NCBI RefSeq assembly: GCF_003970385.1
Contig: NZ_RXZH01000001.1
Coordinates: 558,001-622,000, forward strand
Length of the DNA: 64,000 nt
Direction: 5' to 3'
Source of the DNA: Vibrio aquaticus
Lineage (GTDB): Bacteria > Pseudomonadota > Gammaproteobacteria > Enterobacterales > Vibrionaceae
Shown here: one piece after another, positions 28,026 to 36,346 of the stretch
How positions within the stretch are numbered: the stretch's first letter is position 1
How the letters are laid out: the number at the start of each line of letters is the position of its first letter
Program-made: the position numbers and the translations under genes
The notes under the pieces: generated by a model
What the model was told of the DNA's origin: nothing
Databases searched by the model: none
What the model saw: only the letters and a program-made list of their open reading frames with translations

Positions 28026-28481
28026 CTATCTTGTATTAACCGAAGTAATTATCTAACCGAAAAATTGTGCACACTATATCATTGAGCCCTTACCCTAGCT
28101 AGCGTCTGACCGTGACTATCTGTTGAATAATGAACAATTCAATAAGTTAGCCAAGTGGTTCCATAGTGCGAAATTCACACTAACAATGAAAAAGAATGAC
28201 GATTATGTGAACAAACAGTCTCAATCTAGGAAAAAATTGTGATGAATTTCAATTTTTTCTAGCTTTTTTTATGCATTTAAGGAATAATCCGCCCCCTTAT
28301 ATCGACGCTGCAACATTGATGTTCACTACATTGCGCCGCAACGATATTTTTATGTCCCTAGCGGCTTGATGCGATTTACGACTTATCCGCATCTGAACGG
28401 ATCTCAGCAAATATCTGGATTGGTATTGGAATTGGTAGAGCTCGTGGGACCTTTTATTGACTTATATACAGTAGGATCCCA
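28026..28481. other. rnb-deaD intergenic region with long deaD leader
   Basis: 456 bases without a convincing ORF. AT-rich up to about 28290, then a more mixed leader reaching deaD. Cold-shock helicase genes commonly have long 5'UTRs; the one here would be at least about 150 bases if transcription starts after the AT-rich block. No known riboswitch recognised. Confidence 0.45.
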
Positions 28482-30464
28482 ATGACAGATTCTGTAATTC
28501 AGTTCAGCGATCTAGCGCTTAACGACTCTATCCTTTCAGCTCTTGATGGTATGGGTTTTGTTTCACCAACTCCAATTCAGGCTGCTGCTATCCCGCACCT
28601 ATTGGCTGGTAAAGACGCACTAGGTAAAGCTCAAACTGGTACTGGTAAAACGGCTGCTTTCTCTCTACCTCTTCTTAACAAAATCGATCTTGGCCAACGT
28701 AAGCCTCAAGCTATCGTTCTTGCACCAACTCGCGAACTAGCGATTCAGGTAGCAGCAGAAGTTAAGAACCTAGGTAAAAACATCGCTGGCCTTAAAGTGC
28801 TAGAGATCTACGGTGGTGCTTCTATCGTTGATCAAATGCGCGCTCTTAAAAACGGTGCTCACATCGTTGTAGGTACTCCAGGCCGTGTTCAAGACCTTAT
28901 CAACCGTGACCGTCTACACCTAGACGAAGTACACACATTCGTTCTAGACGAAGCTGATGAAATGCTAAACATGGGCTTTGTTGACGACGTAACAGAGATC
29001 ATGGAGCACGCTCCTTCTTCTGCACAACGTGTACTATTCTCTGCAACTATGCCTCCAATGCTTAAGAACATTGTTGAGCGCTTCCTACGTGATCCAGAAA
29101 CGATCGACGTTGCAGGTAAAAACCACACAGTAGACAAAGTAGAACAGCAGTTCTGGGTTGTTAAAGGTGTAGAAAAAGACGAAGCAATGTCTCGTCTTCT
29201 AGAAACGGAAGAAACTGACGCGTCAATCGTATTCGTACGTACTCGTCAAGACACTGAGCGTCTAGCTGATTGGCTATCTGCACGCGGCTTCAAAGCGTCA
29301 GCACTACACGGTGATATTCCTCAGTCTCTACGTGAGCGTACTGTTGATCACATCAAACAAGGTGTTATCGATATCCTAGTTGCAACTGACGTTGTAGCAC
29401 GTGGCCTTGACGTTCCACGTATTACTCACGTATTCAACTACGACATCCCATTCGATGTTGAATCTTACATCCACCGTATCGGTCGTACAGGTCGTGCTGG
29501 ACGTAAAGGTAAAGCGATCCTTCTAGTTCGTACAAACCAACTGCGTATGCTTCGCACTATCGAGCGTGTAACTAAGTCATCAATGGAAGAAATCCAACTT
29601 CCACACCGTGACAAAGTAGCAGAAGCTCGTCTAGCTAAGCTTGGTGCTGAACTAGAAACTGAAAAAGAACATAAAGCACTAGAGAAATTCTCTGAGCTAG
29701 TTGAAAAACTACAAGAGTCTCTAGAGCTAGACGCTGCAACGCTAGCAGCAATCCTGCTTAAGCGTCAGCAAGGTAAGCGCCCATTATTCTACATTGGCGA
29801 AGACCCAATGATTGAAGCAATTGAGCGTGACAAGCAACGTCGTAAAGAACGTCGTGATCGTGATGGTGGCCGTGACGGCGCTCGTCGTGAAGGTGGTCGC
29901 AGCTTCAATACTCAAGATTGGGATACTTACCAACTGCAAGTTGGCCGTGAGCAAGGCGTTCAAGTTAAAGACATCGTTGGCGCACTAGCAAACGAACTTG
30001 GTCTAACGAAAGGTTCTATCGGTGCTATTAAACTAGCTCAAGGTGAAACTTACGTTCAGCTACCAAAAGCAATGTCTTCTGAAACGGCTGGCAAGCTACA
30101 AAAACTACGTATTCGTCAGAAGCAAGTTGACGCTGTAGTATGTGACTTCAACGATTTCCGCGAACCACGCCGTGATGGCGGTCGTCGTGATGGTGGTCGC
30201 CGTGACGGTGGTCGTCGCGATGGTGGTTACCGTGGTAACCGTGATGGCAACCGTGAAGGTGGCTACCGTGGCAACCGTGAAGGCGGTCGTGATGGTAACC
30301 GCGAAGGTGGCTACCGTGGCAACCGTGAAGGCGGTCGTGATGGTAACCGTGAAGGCGGCCGTCGTGATGGCGAGCGTCGCTTCGACCGTAACCGTGGTGG
30401 CGATCACCGTGGTAACCACCGTGGCGAACGTGGCCATGGTCGCGGTAACCGCAGCGAAGGTTAA
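28482..30464 (+). CDS. deaD: DEAD-box ATP-dependent RNA helicase DeaD (CsdA)
   Basis: 660 residues. Helicase motifs: Q motif FVSPTPIQAAAIPHLL, Walker A AQTGTGKTA, PTRELA, VLDEADEML, SATMP, and HRIGRTGRAGR. A DbpA-like RNA-binding domain follows (about 480-555; LTKGSIGAIKLAQGETYVQL). The last 100 residues are an Arg/Gly/Asp repeat tail (RRDGG, YRGNREGG, RDGNREGG). CsdA unwinds structured mRNA and assists 50S assembly and RNA decay, particularly in the cold. It is divergent from rnb, another RNA-processing gene. The tail is encoded by imperfect DNA repeats. Confidence 0.95.
   Translation: MTDSVIQFSDLALNDSILSALDGMGFVSPTPIQAAAIPHLLAGKDALGKAQTGTGKTAAFSLPLLNKIDLGQRKPQAIVLAPTRELAIQVAAEVKNLGKNIAGLKVLEIYGGASIVDQMRALKNGAHIVVGTPGRVQDLINRDRLHLDEVHTFVLDEADEMLNMGFVDDVTEIMEHAPSSAQRVLFSATMPPMLKNIVERFLRDPETIDVAGKNHTVDKVEQQFWVVKGVEKDEAMSRLLETEETDASIVFVRTRQDTERLADWLSARGFKASALHGDIPQSLRERTVDHIKQGVIDILVATDVVARGLDVPRITHVFNYDIPFDVESYIHRIGRTGRAGRKGKAILLVRTNQLRMLRTIERVTKSSMEEIQLPHRDKVAEARLAKLGAELETEKEHKALEKFSELVEKLQESLELDAATLAAILLKRQQGKRPLFYIGEDPMIEAIERDKQRRKERRDRDGGRDGARREGGRSFNTQDWDTYQLQVGREQGVQVKDIVGALANELGLTKGSIGAIKLAQGETYVQLPKAMSSETAGKLQKLRIRQKQVDAVVCDFNDFREPRRDGGRRDGGRRDGGRRDGGYRGNRDGNREGGYRGNREGGRDGNREGGYRGNREGGRDGNREGGRRDGERRFDRNRGGDHRGNHRGERGHGRGNRSEG
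30168..30380 (+). repeat. Tandem RGG-type repeats in the 3' end of deaD
   Basis: Short imperfect units encoding RRDGG (four times from about 30173), then YRGNREGGRDGNREGG twice (about 30261-30356). The second class is a near-exact 48-base duplication. Such repeats vary in number between strains. Confidence 0.75.
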
Positions 30465-30482
30465 TTCCTGAATCAAGAAAAA

Positions 30483-30509
30483 AGGGTACGCATTGCGTAC
30501 CCTTTTTTT
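30483..30509 (+). terminator. Terminator after deaD
   Basis: GGGTACGC and GCGTACCC pair over a two- to four-base loop and are followed by seven T. Confidence 0.9.
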
Positions 30510-30525
30510 GTCTGTTGCTTAGGAT

Positions 30526-30553
30526 TAAAAAAAGCCGCTTGAAATAAGCGGCT
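30526..30553 (-). terminator. Terminator after cheV
   Basis: On the minus strand AGCCGCTT, ATTTC and AAGCGGCT are followed by seven T, 15 bases after the cheV stop. Confidence 0.88.
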
Positions 30554-30567
30554 ATCAAGCTAAGCGA

Positions 30568-31551
30568 CTAGTTCTTTTTGCCAAAGATATACTTGTCCAT
30601 CAACGTCACCATACGACCGATCTCTGGTTTCGTAATCGTATCGTTAGCGCCCAAGGCTAATGCTTTGGCACGGTTGTCGTCACTCATCAGTGAAGAGAAC
30701 ATCACAATAGGCATCGTCGAATAAGCTTCACTTTCTCGCAGGCGTTTTACTAAATGCATGCCGTCCATGCGTGGCATTTCAACGTCTGTCACCACACCAT
30801 CGATAAGTTCACTAACAGGAAGATTCTCCTCTTTTGCCACCTCGATAAGGTTCATCAGCTTCTCGTGCGCTTCGCCACCATCTTTACACGCAATGACGTT
30901 GTAACCCGAAGAGGTCAACGTATCTTGAATCATCGAGCGGATAAACGCAGAATCATCCACAACCATCACCGTCTTAGCATTGCGCTTAGTGACCATGCGT
31001 TGGTTCAAATCAACACTTTTATCGAGCGTGACATCGTATTTCTCCATGCTGAGCTCAGGGTTGATGTCAGCAATGATCTTCTCGAAGTCGAGGATCATGA
31101 TCAAGTTGCCATCTTTACGAACCACGGCAACGACACAATCTTGTTCACCGGCTTCTAAAAATTGGCTTGGCGATTCAACATCATTCCATGAAATACGATG
31201 AATACGGCTGATTGAGTCGATCAAAAAGCCATTAGTCATGTTGTTAAAATCCGTCACGATAACAAACTTACGATCCAAATCTTTGCTCGTCGGCACACCT
31301 AACCAACCCGCAAGATCCACCAGCGGCGTTAGGATATCTCGTGATGAAAATACCCCAATCATGTGCGGTTGAGCATTCGGATAATCGGTGGTGTCTGGTA
31401 CTTGAATCACTTCACGTACTTTCGCGACGTTGATGCCGTAATAACAGGTTTTCTTACTGCCATCAGGCATCTGTTTGACCAGATGAAACTCGATAATTTC
31501 TAGCTCATTCGTACCACTTTCTGTCAGTATCGTACTGCTTGATACACTCAT
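30568..31551 (-). CDS. cheV: Chemotaxis coupling protein CheV
   Basis: 327 residues. A CheW-like domain (about 10-165; YYGINVAKVREVIQVPDT, PHMIGVFSSRDILTPLVDLA) is joined to a receiver domain (about 190-320) with VMVVDDSAFIRSMIQ, the phospho-acceptor in GVVTDVEMPRMDGM, and the Lys in TITKPEIGR. CheV links chemoreceptors to CheA and is itself phosphorylated, acting in adaptation or as a phosphate sink. Vibrios carry several CheV paralogues; this one is not near other che genes. Confidence 0.92.
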   Translation of the reverse strand: MSVSSSTILTESGTNELEIIEFHLVKQMPDGSKKTCYYGINVAKVREVIQVPDTTDYPNAQPHMIGVFSSRDILTPLVDLAGWLGVPTSKDLDRKFVIVTDFNNMTNGFLIDSISRIHRISWNDVESPSQFLEAGEQDCVVAVVRKDGNLIMILDFEKIIADINPELSMEKYDVTLDKSVDLNQRMVTKRNAKTVMVVDDSAFIRSMIQDTLTSSGYNVIACKDGGEAHEKLMNLIEVAKEENLPVSELIDGVVTDVEMPRMDGMHLVKRLRESEAYSTMPIVMFSSLMSDDNRAKALALGANDTITKPEIGRMVTLMDKYIFGKKN

Positions 31552-31672
31552 ATTTTCTTTTTGCCTACGCTAAACTTTCGGGGTATACACCTTTGTAACG
31601 GCTATTGAGTCGTTTGTAAATTTCATTTGCATCAGTTACCCGATGTTGTGATTCACTCAACAACTCATCACT

Positions 31673-32638
31673 CTAATCAATCGGTTTCCAATGTTCCGGA
31701 GGCGTCATACTCCACCGCTCCATTGCCGACGTTGAATAGATCGCTTTCCCCTGATTACCTATTTGAATCGGAATGCTTCGTGCCGATTCACCATTGATTA
31801 TTCTGTTGACCAAGGTCCCAGCCATCACGCCCTGGCTGTTGCCAAATAATACCACGCCACCGGCTGCTTTATCACTCGCAACCGCGAAGTCCCAGAACGC
31901 AAAAACGGGCAGTTCTGAGTTTTGATGAGTCCATCTAATCACATCGTCTGCTGGAACGTTGTTTCCTTCACTATCAATGAGCGTCTGATAAAGGCCAACA
32001 ATGAGGACTGAAAAGTTCTCTTCCGCCGCGGATACAATGTTTTGCCGCCACTCTTGCTTAGTTGCGGCTGACACGATCTCTATTTCCACGCCGAGATTGT
32101 GTTTTATCATTGAATATTGTCGCTCAATGTATTGCCGCGCGATGGTGGACGTCACCCCAGAATCAAACATGATGCGAACCTTCATCTCTTTATCGGATAA
32201 AAAACGTTTCAGCTCACCGATGGTTTTGACAAATAACGGGCGCTCTAAAACGCCGGTCACCTTTGCCTGACCTTGATGATTCTTAAATACTTCTCTAGGG
32301 TTCGAGTTAATCCCTAAGAACACAACAGATATCGGGTCATCGTATATCATCGGCCACATATACTTAAGCGCGTTGTCATCGCCGAGAATAACAACATCAG
32401 GCTTCAGTTCAATGTACTTAACAAACGCAAGCTCCGCCATTTTTTCATATTCAGACGGTGGTACTCGCTTGGTATCCATCTGATAAGTTTCAAGCTCTAT
32501 ACCTTGCTGCAAAGTATCTTTGATTCCTTGAACATAGCTCTTATCCCATTCAAATTCTGAATGGTAACTTTCGATGAGAAAGACCTTGGCGCCCAAGACC
32601 GGAAATGAGAACAGCAATAACATCATCGCCCATCGCAT
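31673..32638 (-). CDS. Periplasmic ABC-type substrate-binding protein (sensor partner)
   Basis: 321 residues with a signal peptide (MRWAMMLLLFSFPVLG, then AKVF). The mature part reads like type 1 periplasmic binding proteins of the PF04392 group: IESYHSEFEWDKSYVQGIKD, PDVVILGDDNALKYMWPMI, VFLGINSNPREV and GGVVLFGNSQGVMAGTLVNR. No transporter genes are adjacent. It is divergent from a sensor histidine kinase 122 bases away, so it probably captures a ligand and presents it to the kinase, as in other binding-protein/kinase pairs. Ligand unknown. Confidence 0.75.
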   Translation of the reverse strand: MRWAMMLLLFSFPVLGAKVFLIESYHSEFEWDKSYVQGIKDTLQQGIELETYQMDTKRVPPSEYEKMAELAFVKYIELKPDVVILGDDNALKYMWPMIYDDPISVVFLGINSNPREVFKNHQGQAKVTGVLERPLFVKTIGELKRFLSDKEMKVRIMFDSGVTSTIARQYIERQYSMIKHNLGVEIEIVSAATKQEWRQNIVSAAEENFSVLIVGLYQTLIDSEGNNVPADDVIRWTHQNSELPVFAFWDFAVASDKAAGGVVLFGNSQGVMAGTLVNRIINGESARSIPIQIGNQGKAIYSTSAMERWSMTPPEHWKPID

Positions 32639-32760
32639 AATCGTTCCCTCTTTGAGTTGATTCCCGCCATTTAGTCAACCATTCCATGATCTACCTACTC
32701 AGGCATGCTTCTTAAGGACTAGCTATACTAAAAGTCATCGTCCTTTAATAGTAGGTCAAT

Positions 32761-34689
32761 ATGAGTCGCACGAAGCAGTTTGAAGACGGTATTCACAATC
32801 CTTTCTACAGCAGAGTTGGACGCCGAATCATTCTGATCATGATTTTGCTTAGTGGTGCGGTGACGTTACTGACGACTTTATTGCAACTCTCTTGGGACTA
32901 TCGAGAACAGTTTGACTCAATCGATCAGCGTCAGTTGGAGATACGCGATGTTCATTCGCCTTTACTCTCTGCCTCGCTGTGGACGTTTGATTTGGTTGTC
33001 TTGCAACAAAGGCTCGATGGATTAGTGAACTTGCCTCGGATTGCCTATTTAAAGATTATCTCTGATGGCTATGTATTTGAAGCAGGCACGAAAGTCACCG
33101 AGAGTGTCGTACAATCCACATACCCTCTATTATTTCAACACCCCGACTCATCAAGCGTGGAACAAGTCGGTCAGATATACGTCGAATCAAATGCGCAAGA
33201 TGTCTACGACTACTTGATACGCCAGTTCATTTACACCTTGTTGCTCAATTTGGTTCGTACGCTCTTTGTCTGCAGCATCGTGTTGGTGGTGTTCCACCGC
33301 AGTATCAACCAACGTATTTTTGCTATCGCCCAATACTTGCGAGGGTACAACCCACGTCATCCTGCCAAGGCCATCGAGCTGCCTCACTCACTTTGGTTAT
33401 CTGAAAAAGACGATGAGCTTGATTGGTTAGGGGAAGAAACCAACAAAATTACCACCAATGTCTCTTTGCTGTATCAAAATATTCGCCAAGAGCAACTGCG
33501 ACTCAATGATTTTGCACTGGTGTCATCTGATTGGCTATGGGAAACCGATAATCAAGGTCGGTTGACTTATTGTTCTGAACACATGCGAGTCTCACTGCGG
33601 ATTAACGTAAGTGATAAGCCTTATTTCAATCAAGTGGACGCGTTAAAAGACTGCACTGACCTACATCGGCACCTACTTCGCCACTCTGATTTCTACCGCT
33701 GTGAAGAACAAATCACCTTAGACTGCATTACTCACTATCTGATGTTTCAGGGCCTTGCCCACTTTGACGAGGATAAATTTCTTGGCTTTCGCGGCTCGGC
33801 CATCAATATTACCGAGCTCAAAATAGCCCAATTGAATTTGCAGGAACTGAACCAAAACTTAGAGCACACCATTGCAGTGCGTACCGCGGATTTAAAGCAA
33901 AGCATGGCGCAATTGCAAAAAGCCCAAGAGCAGTTGGTAGAGCAAGAAAAGCTGGCGGCACTCGGGGGGCTAGTCGCCGGTGTCGCCCATGAAGTGAATA
34001 CGCCACTGGGCATCGCGGTAACGGCGACGTCAGTAATACGAGAGGCGACAAAAGACCTGCATACCGCATTCAATGATCAAACACTGACAAGCGTTCAGTT
34101 CGAAGAGAAAATCCAACAATTGGCCGATGGAAGTGCCATGCTTGAAACCAATTTGGCACGTGCGGCCAAGCTAATTCGAGACTTTAAGCAAACAGCGGTG
34201 GATCAAGTCTCCGAAAGCCGTAGTCAATTTGTCATCGCTCACACATTAGAAGCGCTAATTGCGAGCCTGCATCCAGAAACGAGGAAGATTCCCGTAACGC
34301 CGATTATTCAAGGCGATGAGACGTTGCAAATGAACAGTCTGCCTGGCGTCATTACTCAAATCATCTCTAACCTAGTCTTAAATAGCGTCATTCATGCCTT
34401 CTCAGATAACGATGAACCTACGATCTTGATTTCCTTTCACCAATCAGAAACTAATATCGTCTTTGAGTACACCGACAATGGCTGCGGTGTCGCACCAGAC
34501 CTTCACCATAAAATCTTCGAGCCCTTTTACACCACAAGGCGCGGAAAAGGAGGATCGGGGCTTGGGTTAAACTTAGTGTTTAATCTGATCAAACAAAAGC
34601 TAAAAGGCGACCTAACCTTCGATTCCGAACTGGGTAAAGGCATAAAACTCGTTATCACCGTACCTAAAGATCTTCCATACGATGGCTAA
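32761..34689 (+). CDS. Membrane sensor histidine kinase
   Basis: 642 residues. Membrane segments at about 23-47 and 160-181 bracket a periplasmic domain of about 110 residues. A PAS-like domain follows (about 255-360; LVSSDWLWETDNQGRLTYCS), then a coiled coil, the H-box with the phospho-His in LVAGVAHEVNTPLGIAV, and the ATPase with N-box NLVLNSVIHAF, DNGCGV, FEPFYTT and GSGLGLNL. No receiver domain is attached. It is convergent with the HD-GYP response regulator gene 20 bases away and divergent from the binding-protein gene; these three plausibly form one pathway. Confidence 0.88.
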   Translation: MSRTKQFEDGIHNPFYSRVGRRIILIMILLSGAVTLLTTLLQLSWDYREQFDSIDQRQLEIRDVHSPLLSASLWTFDLVVLQQRLDGLVNLPRIAYLKIISDGYVFEAGTKVTESVVQSTYPLLFQHPDSSSVEQVGQIYVESNAQDVYDYLIRQFIYTLLLNLVRTLFVCSIVLVVFHRSINQRIFAIAQYLRGYNPRHPAKAIELPHSLWLSEKDDELDWLGEETNKITTNVSLLYQNIRQEQLRLNDFALVSSDWLWETDNQGRLTYCSEHMRVSLRINVSDKPYFNQVDALKDCTDLHRHLLRHSDFYRCEEQITLDCITHYLMFQGLAHFDEDKFLGFRGSAINITELKIAQLNLQELNQNLEHTIAVRTADLKQSMAQLQKAQEQLVEQEKLAALGGLVAGVAHEVNTPLGIAVTATSVIREATKDLHTAFNDQTLTSVQFEEKIQQLADGSAMLETNLARAAKLIRDFKQTAVDQVSESRSQFVIAHTLEALIASLHPETRKIPVTPIIQGDETLQMNSLPGVITQIISNLVLNSVIHAFSDNDEPTILISFHQSETNIVFEYTDNGCGVAPDLHHKIFEPFYTTRRGKGGSGLGLNLVFNLIKQKLKGDLTFDSELGKGIKLVITVPKDLPYDG

Positions 34690-34710
34690 GGCGATCATGA
34701 GAGCTGCAAG

Positions 34711-36264
34711 CTAGTCAGGTAACGACTCTCTAATATCGACAAACTCTTGCCACTGATCCAGTAGCAGATCCACCAGCTTAGGTTCAAAGTGGCAGCCACT
34801 TTGCGCGGCAATCTCATTGCGAATGTCTTCTTCACTCCAAGGTTCTTTATAGCTGCGCTTCGAACCTAGGGCATCAAACACATCCGCAAGCGCAGCAATT
34901 CTGCCTGAAATTGGAATACTCTCTCCGGCTAAACCGTTTGGGTAACCACTGCCATCCCACTTTTCATGATGATGACCCGCGATCTCTTTGGCGACTAAGA
35001 TCAAGCGACGTTTCGACTTACTCAAGATATCCACACCATAATCGACGTGCTTTTTCATCTCTTCCCACTCTTCAGCGGTCAACTTGCCCGGCTTATGTAA
35101 AATGGAGTCAGGCACAGCGACTTTGCCCACATCGTGCAATGGTGCTGCCAGTTTAAGCATTAAGACTTGCTCATCTTCTAACCCATAGAGCATACCTAGC
35201 CGTTCACAGATCAAGGCCACACGTTGCACATGAGCGCCCGTCTCTTTACTCCGAGCTTCTACTGCATTCGCTAAGTTATAGACTAGCTCTTTGGAGGTCT
35301 CTTTTATGTCGAGTAAGAGGCTGAGATTTTCAAACGTTAGTCCAATATTGTGCATGTAGATTTCTAACAGCTGAACATCAAGTTCATCCAGCTCACGGTT
35401 AAAATTCACATACAAAATACTGTCGACGCCTTGGTGATCATGACTATGCAAAACAAAGGCATCACCAAAGTTTTTGGAACGCTGCTCCTCGATGGCTTGA
35501 CGACAACGGGAGGCAACAACATTGGGTAATTTCTCAAGGGCGCACTCGCTGTAGCAATCAACATAATCGCCAGAAGCCGCCAGCGTTAGTGAACGTGACT
35601 CTTCCCCTTGTGGACGAGGTTTAACAACACAATAGAACGCCGATTCTTCGAGCTGTAATAGCGAAGTGAGCTGTTCCAATACTGAGCTGGCATAGGCACG
35701 AAGGGTGGTTGTATTTTGAACTTTGGCGGACGATTCGATGACTTTGCGAAGTCCGTTTTTTTGCGCTTCGATTAACTTGAGATCTCGGTACGAGCGAAGC
35801 ATGGAATAGAGGACCGTTTTGAGCTTTTGGGTGGTGAGATCGGTTTTTTCTTTGTAGTCATCAATTTCATACTCACGGATGACACTGTCTTCTGGCGCTT
35901 GTCCTGCTTGGCCCGTTCGCAGCACTAAACGAATCACTCGGTTGTTCAGTTCTTCTCGAATAAAGCGAACCAAATCTAGCCCCGCGTGCTCGGTTTCCAT
36001 CACCACATCAACCAACGCTAAAGCAATATCGTTGTGCCGCTGGCAAAGCTCTCGGGCCTCAGAGCCAGAATACGCCGAAATTAGCTCCAACTTTCTCTTG
36101 TCAAATTCAAACCCAGACAAAGCTAAGCGGGTGACTTGGTGCATTTGCTCATCATCATCGACCAACAAGACCTTCCAGCCCTGTCGAACGGTTTGGTCGC
36201 GTTGTGTATCCGTGTTAACGCTTTCTTCTTGAGAGCGATGATCTGCAAATAAATCCATCATCAC
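34711..36264 (-). CDS. Response regulator with DUF3369-like and HD-GYP domains (c-di-GMP phosphodiesterase)
   Basis: 517 residues. Receiver domain (about 30-160; VLLVDDDEQMHQVTRLALSG, phospho-acceptor Asp in LALVDVVMETEHAG), a middle GAF-like region of the DUF3369 type (about 165-320), then HD-GYP (about 325-510) with LHDVGKVAVPDSIL and HHEKWDGSGYPNGLAG. The metal HD and GYP signatures are intact, so it should hydrolyse c-di-GMP when activated by phosphorylation. The nearest kinase is the convergent gene. It is followed on the same strand side by the GGDEF gene upstream at 36347. Confidence 0.9.
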   Translation of the reverse strand: MMMDLFADHRSQEESVNTDTQRDQTVRQGWKVLLVDDDEQMHQVTRLALSGFEFDKRKLELISAYSGSEARELCQRHNDIALALVDVVMETEHAGLDLVRFIREELNNRVIRLVLRTGQAGQAPEDSVIREYEIDDYKEKTDLTTQKLKTVLYSMLRSYRDLKLIEAQKNGLRKVIESSAKVQNTTTLRAYASSVLEQLTSLLQLEESAFYCVVKPRPQGEESRSLTLAASGDYVDCYSECALEKLPNVVASRCRQAIEEQRSKNFGDAFVLHSHDHQGVDSILYVNFNRELDELDVQLLEIYMHNIGLTFENLSLLLDIKETSKELVYNLANAVEARSKETGAHVQRVALICERLGMLYGLEDEQVLMLKLAAPLHDVGKVAVPDSILHKPGKLTAEEWEEMKKHVDYGVDILSKSKRRLILVAKEIAGHHHEKWDGSGYPNGLAGESIPISGRIAALADVFDALGSKRSYKEPWSEEDIRNEIAAQSGCHFEPKLVDLLLDQWQEFVDIRESLPD

Positions 36265-36346
36265 GCTGCCTAAACTTTTGTTGTACCTAACTTAGGTTTA
36301 GCACAAGCATCAACAGTCTGCTCAGTTAGCTGTTACGCCACGTAGA

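Noticed and set aside
30105..30558. Long open frames on both strands over the deaD tail (Val/Thr-rich and His-rich products)
   Set aside because: They are shadows of the Arg/Gly repeat DNA; the helicase frame continues intact to its stop and terminator.
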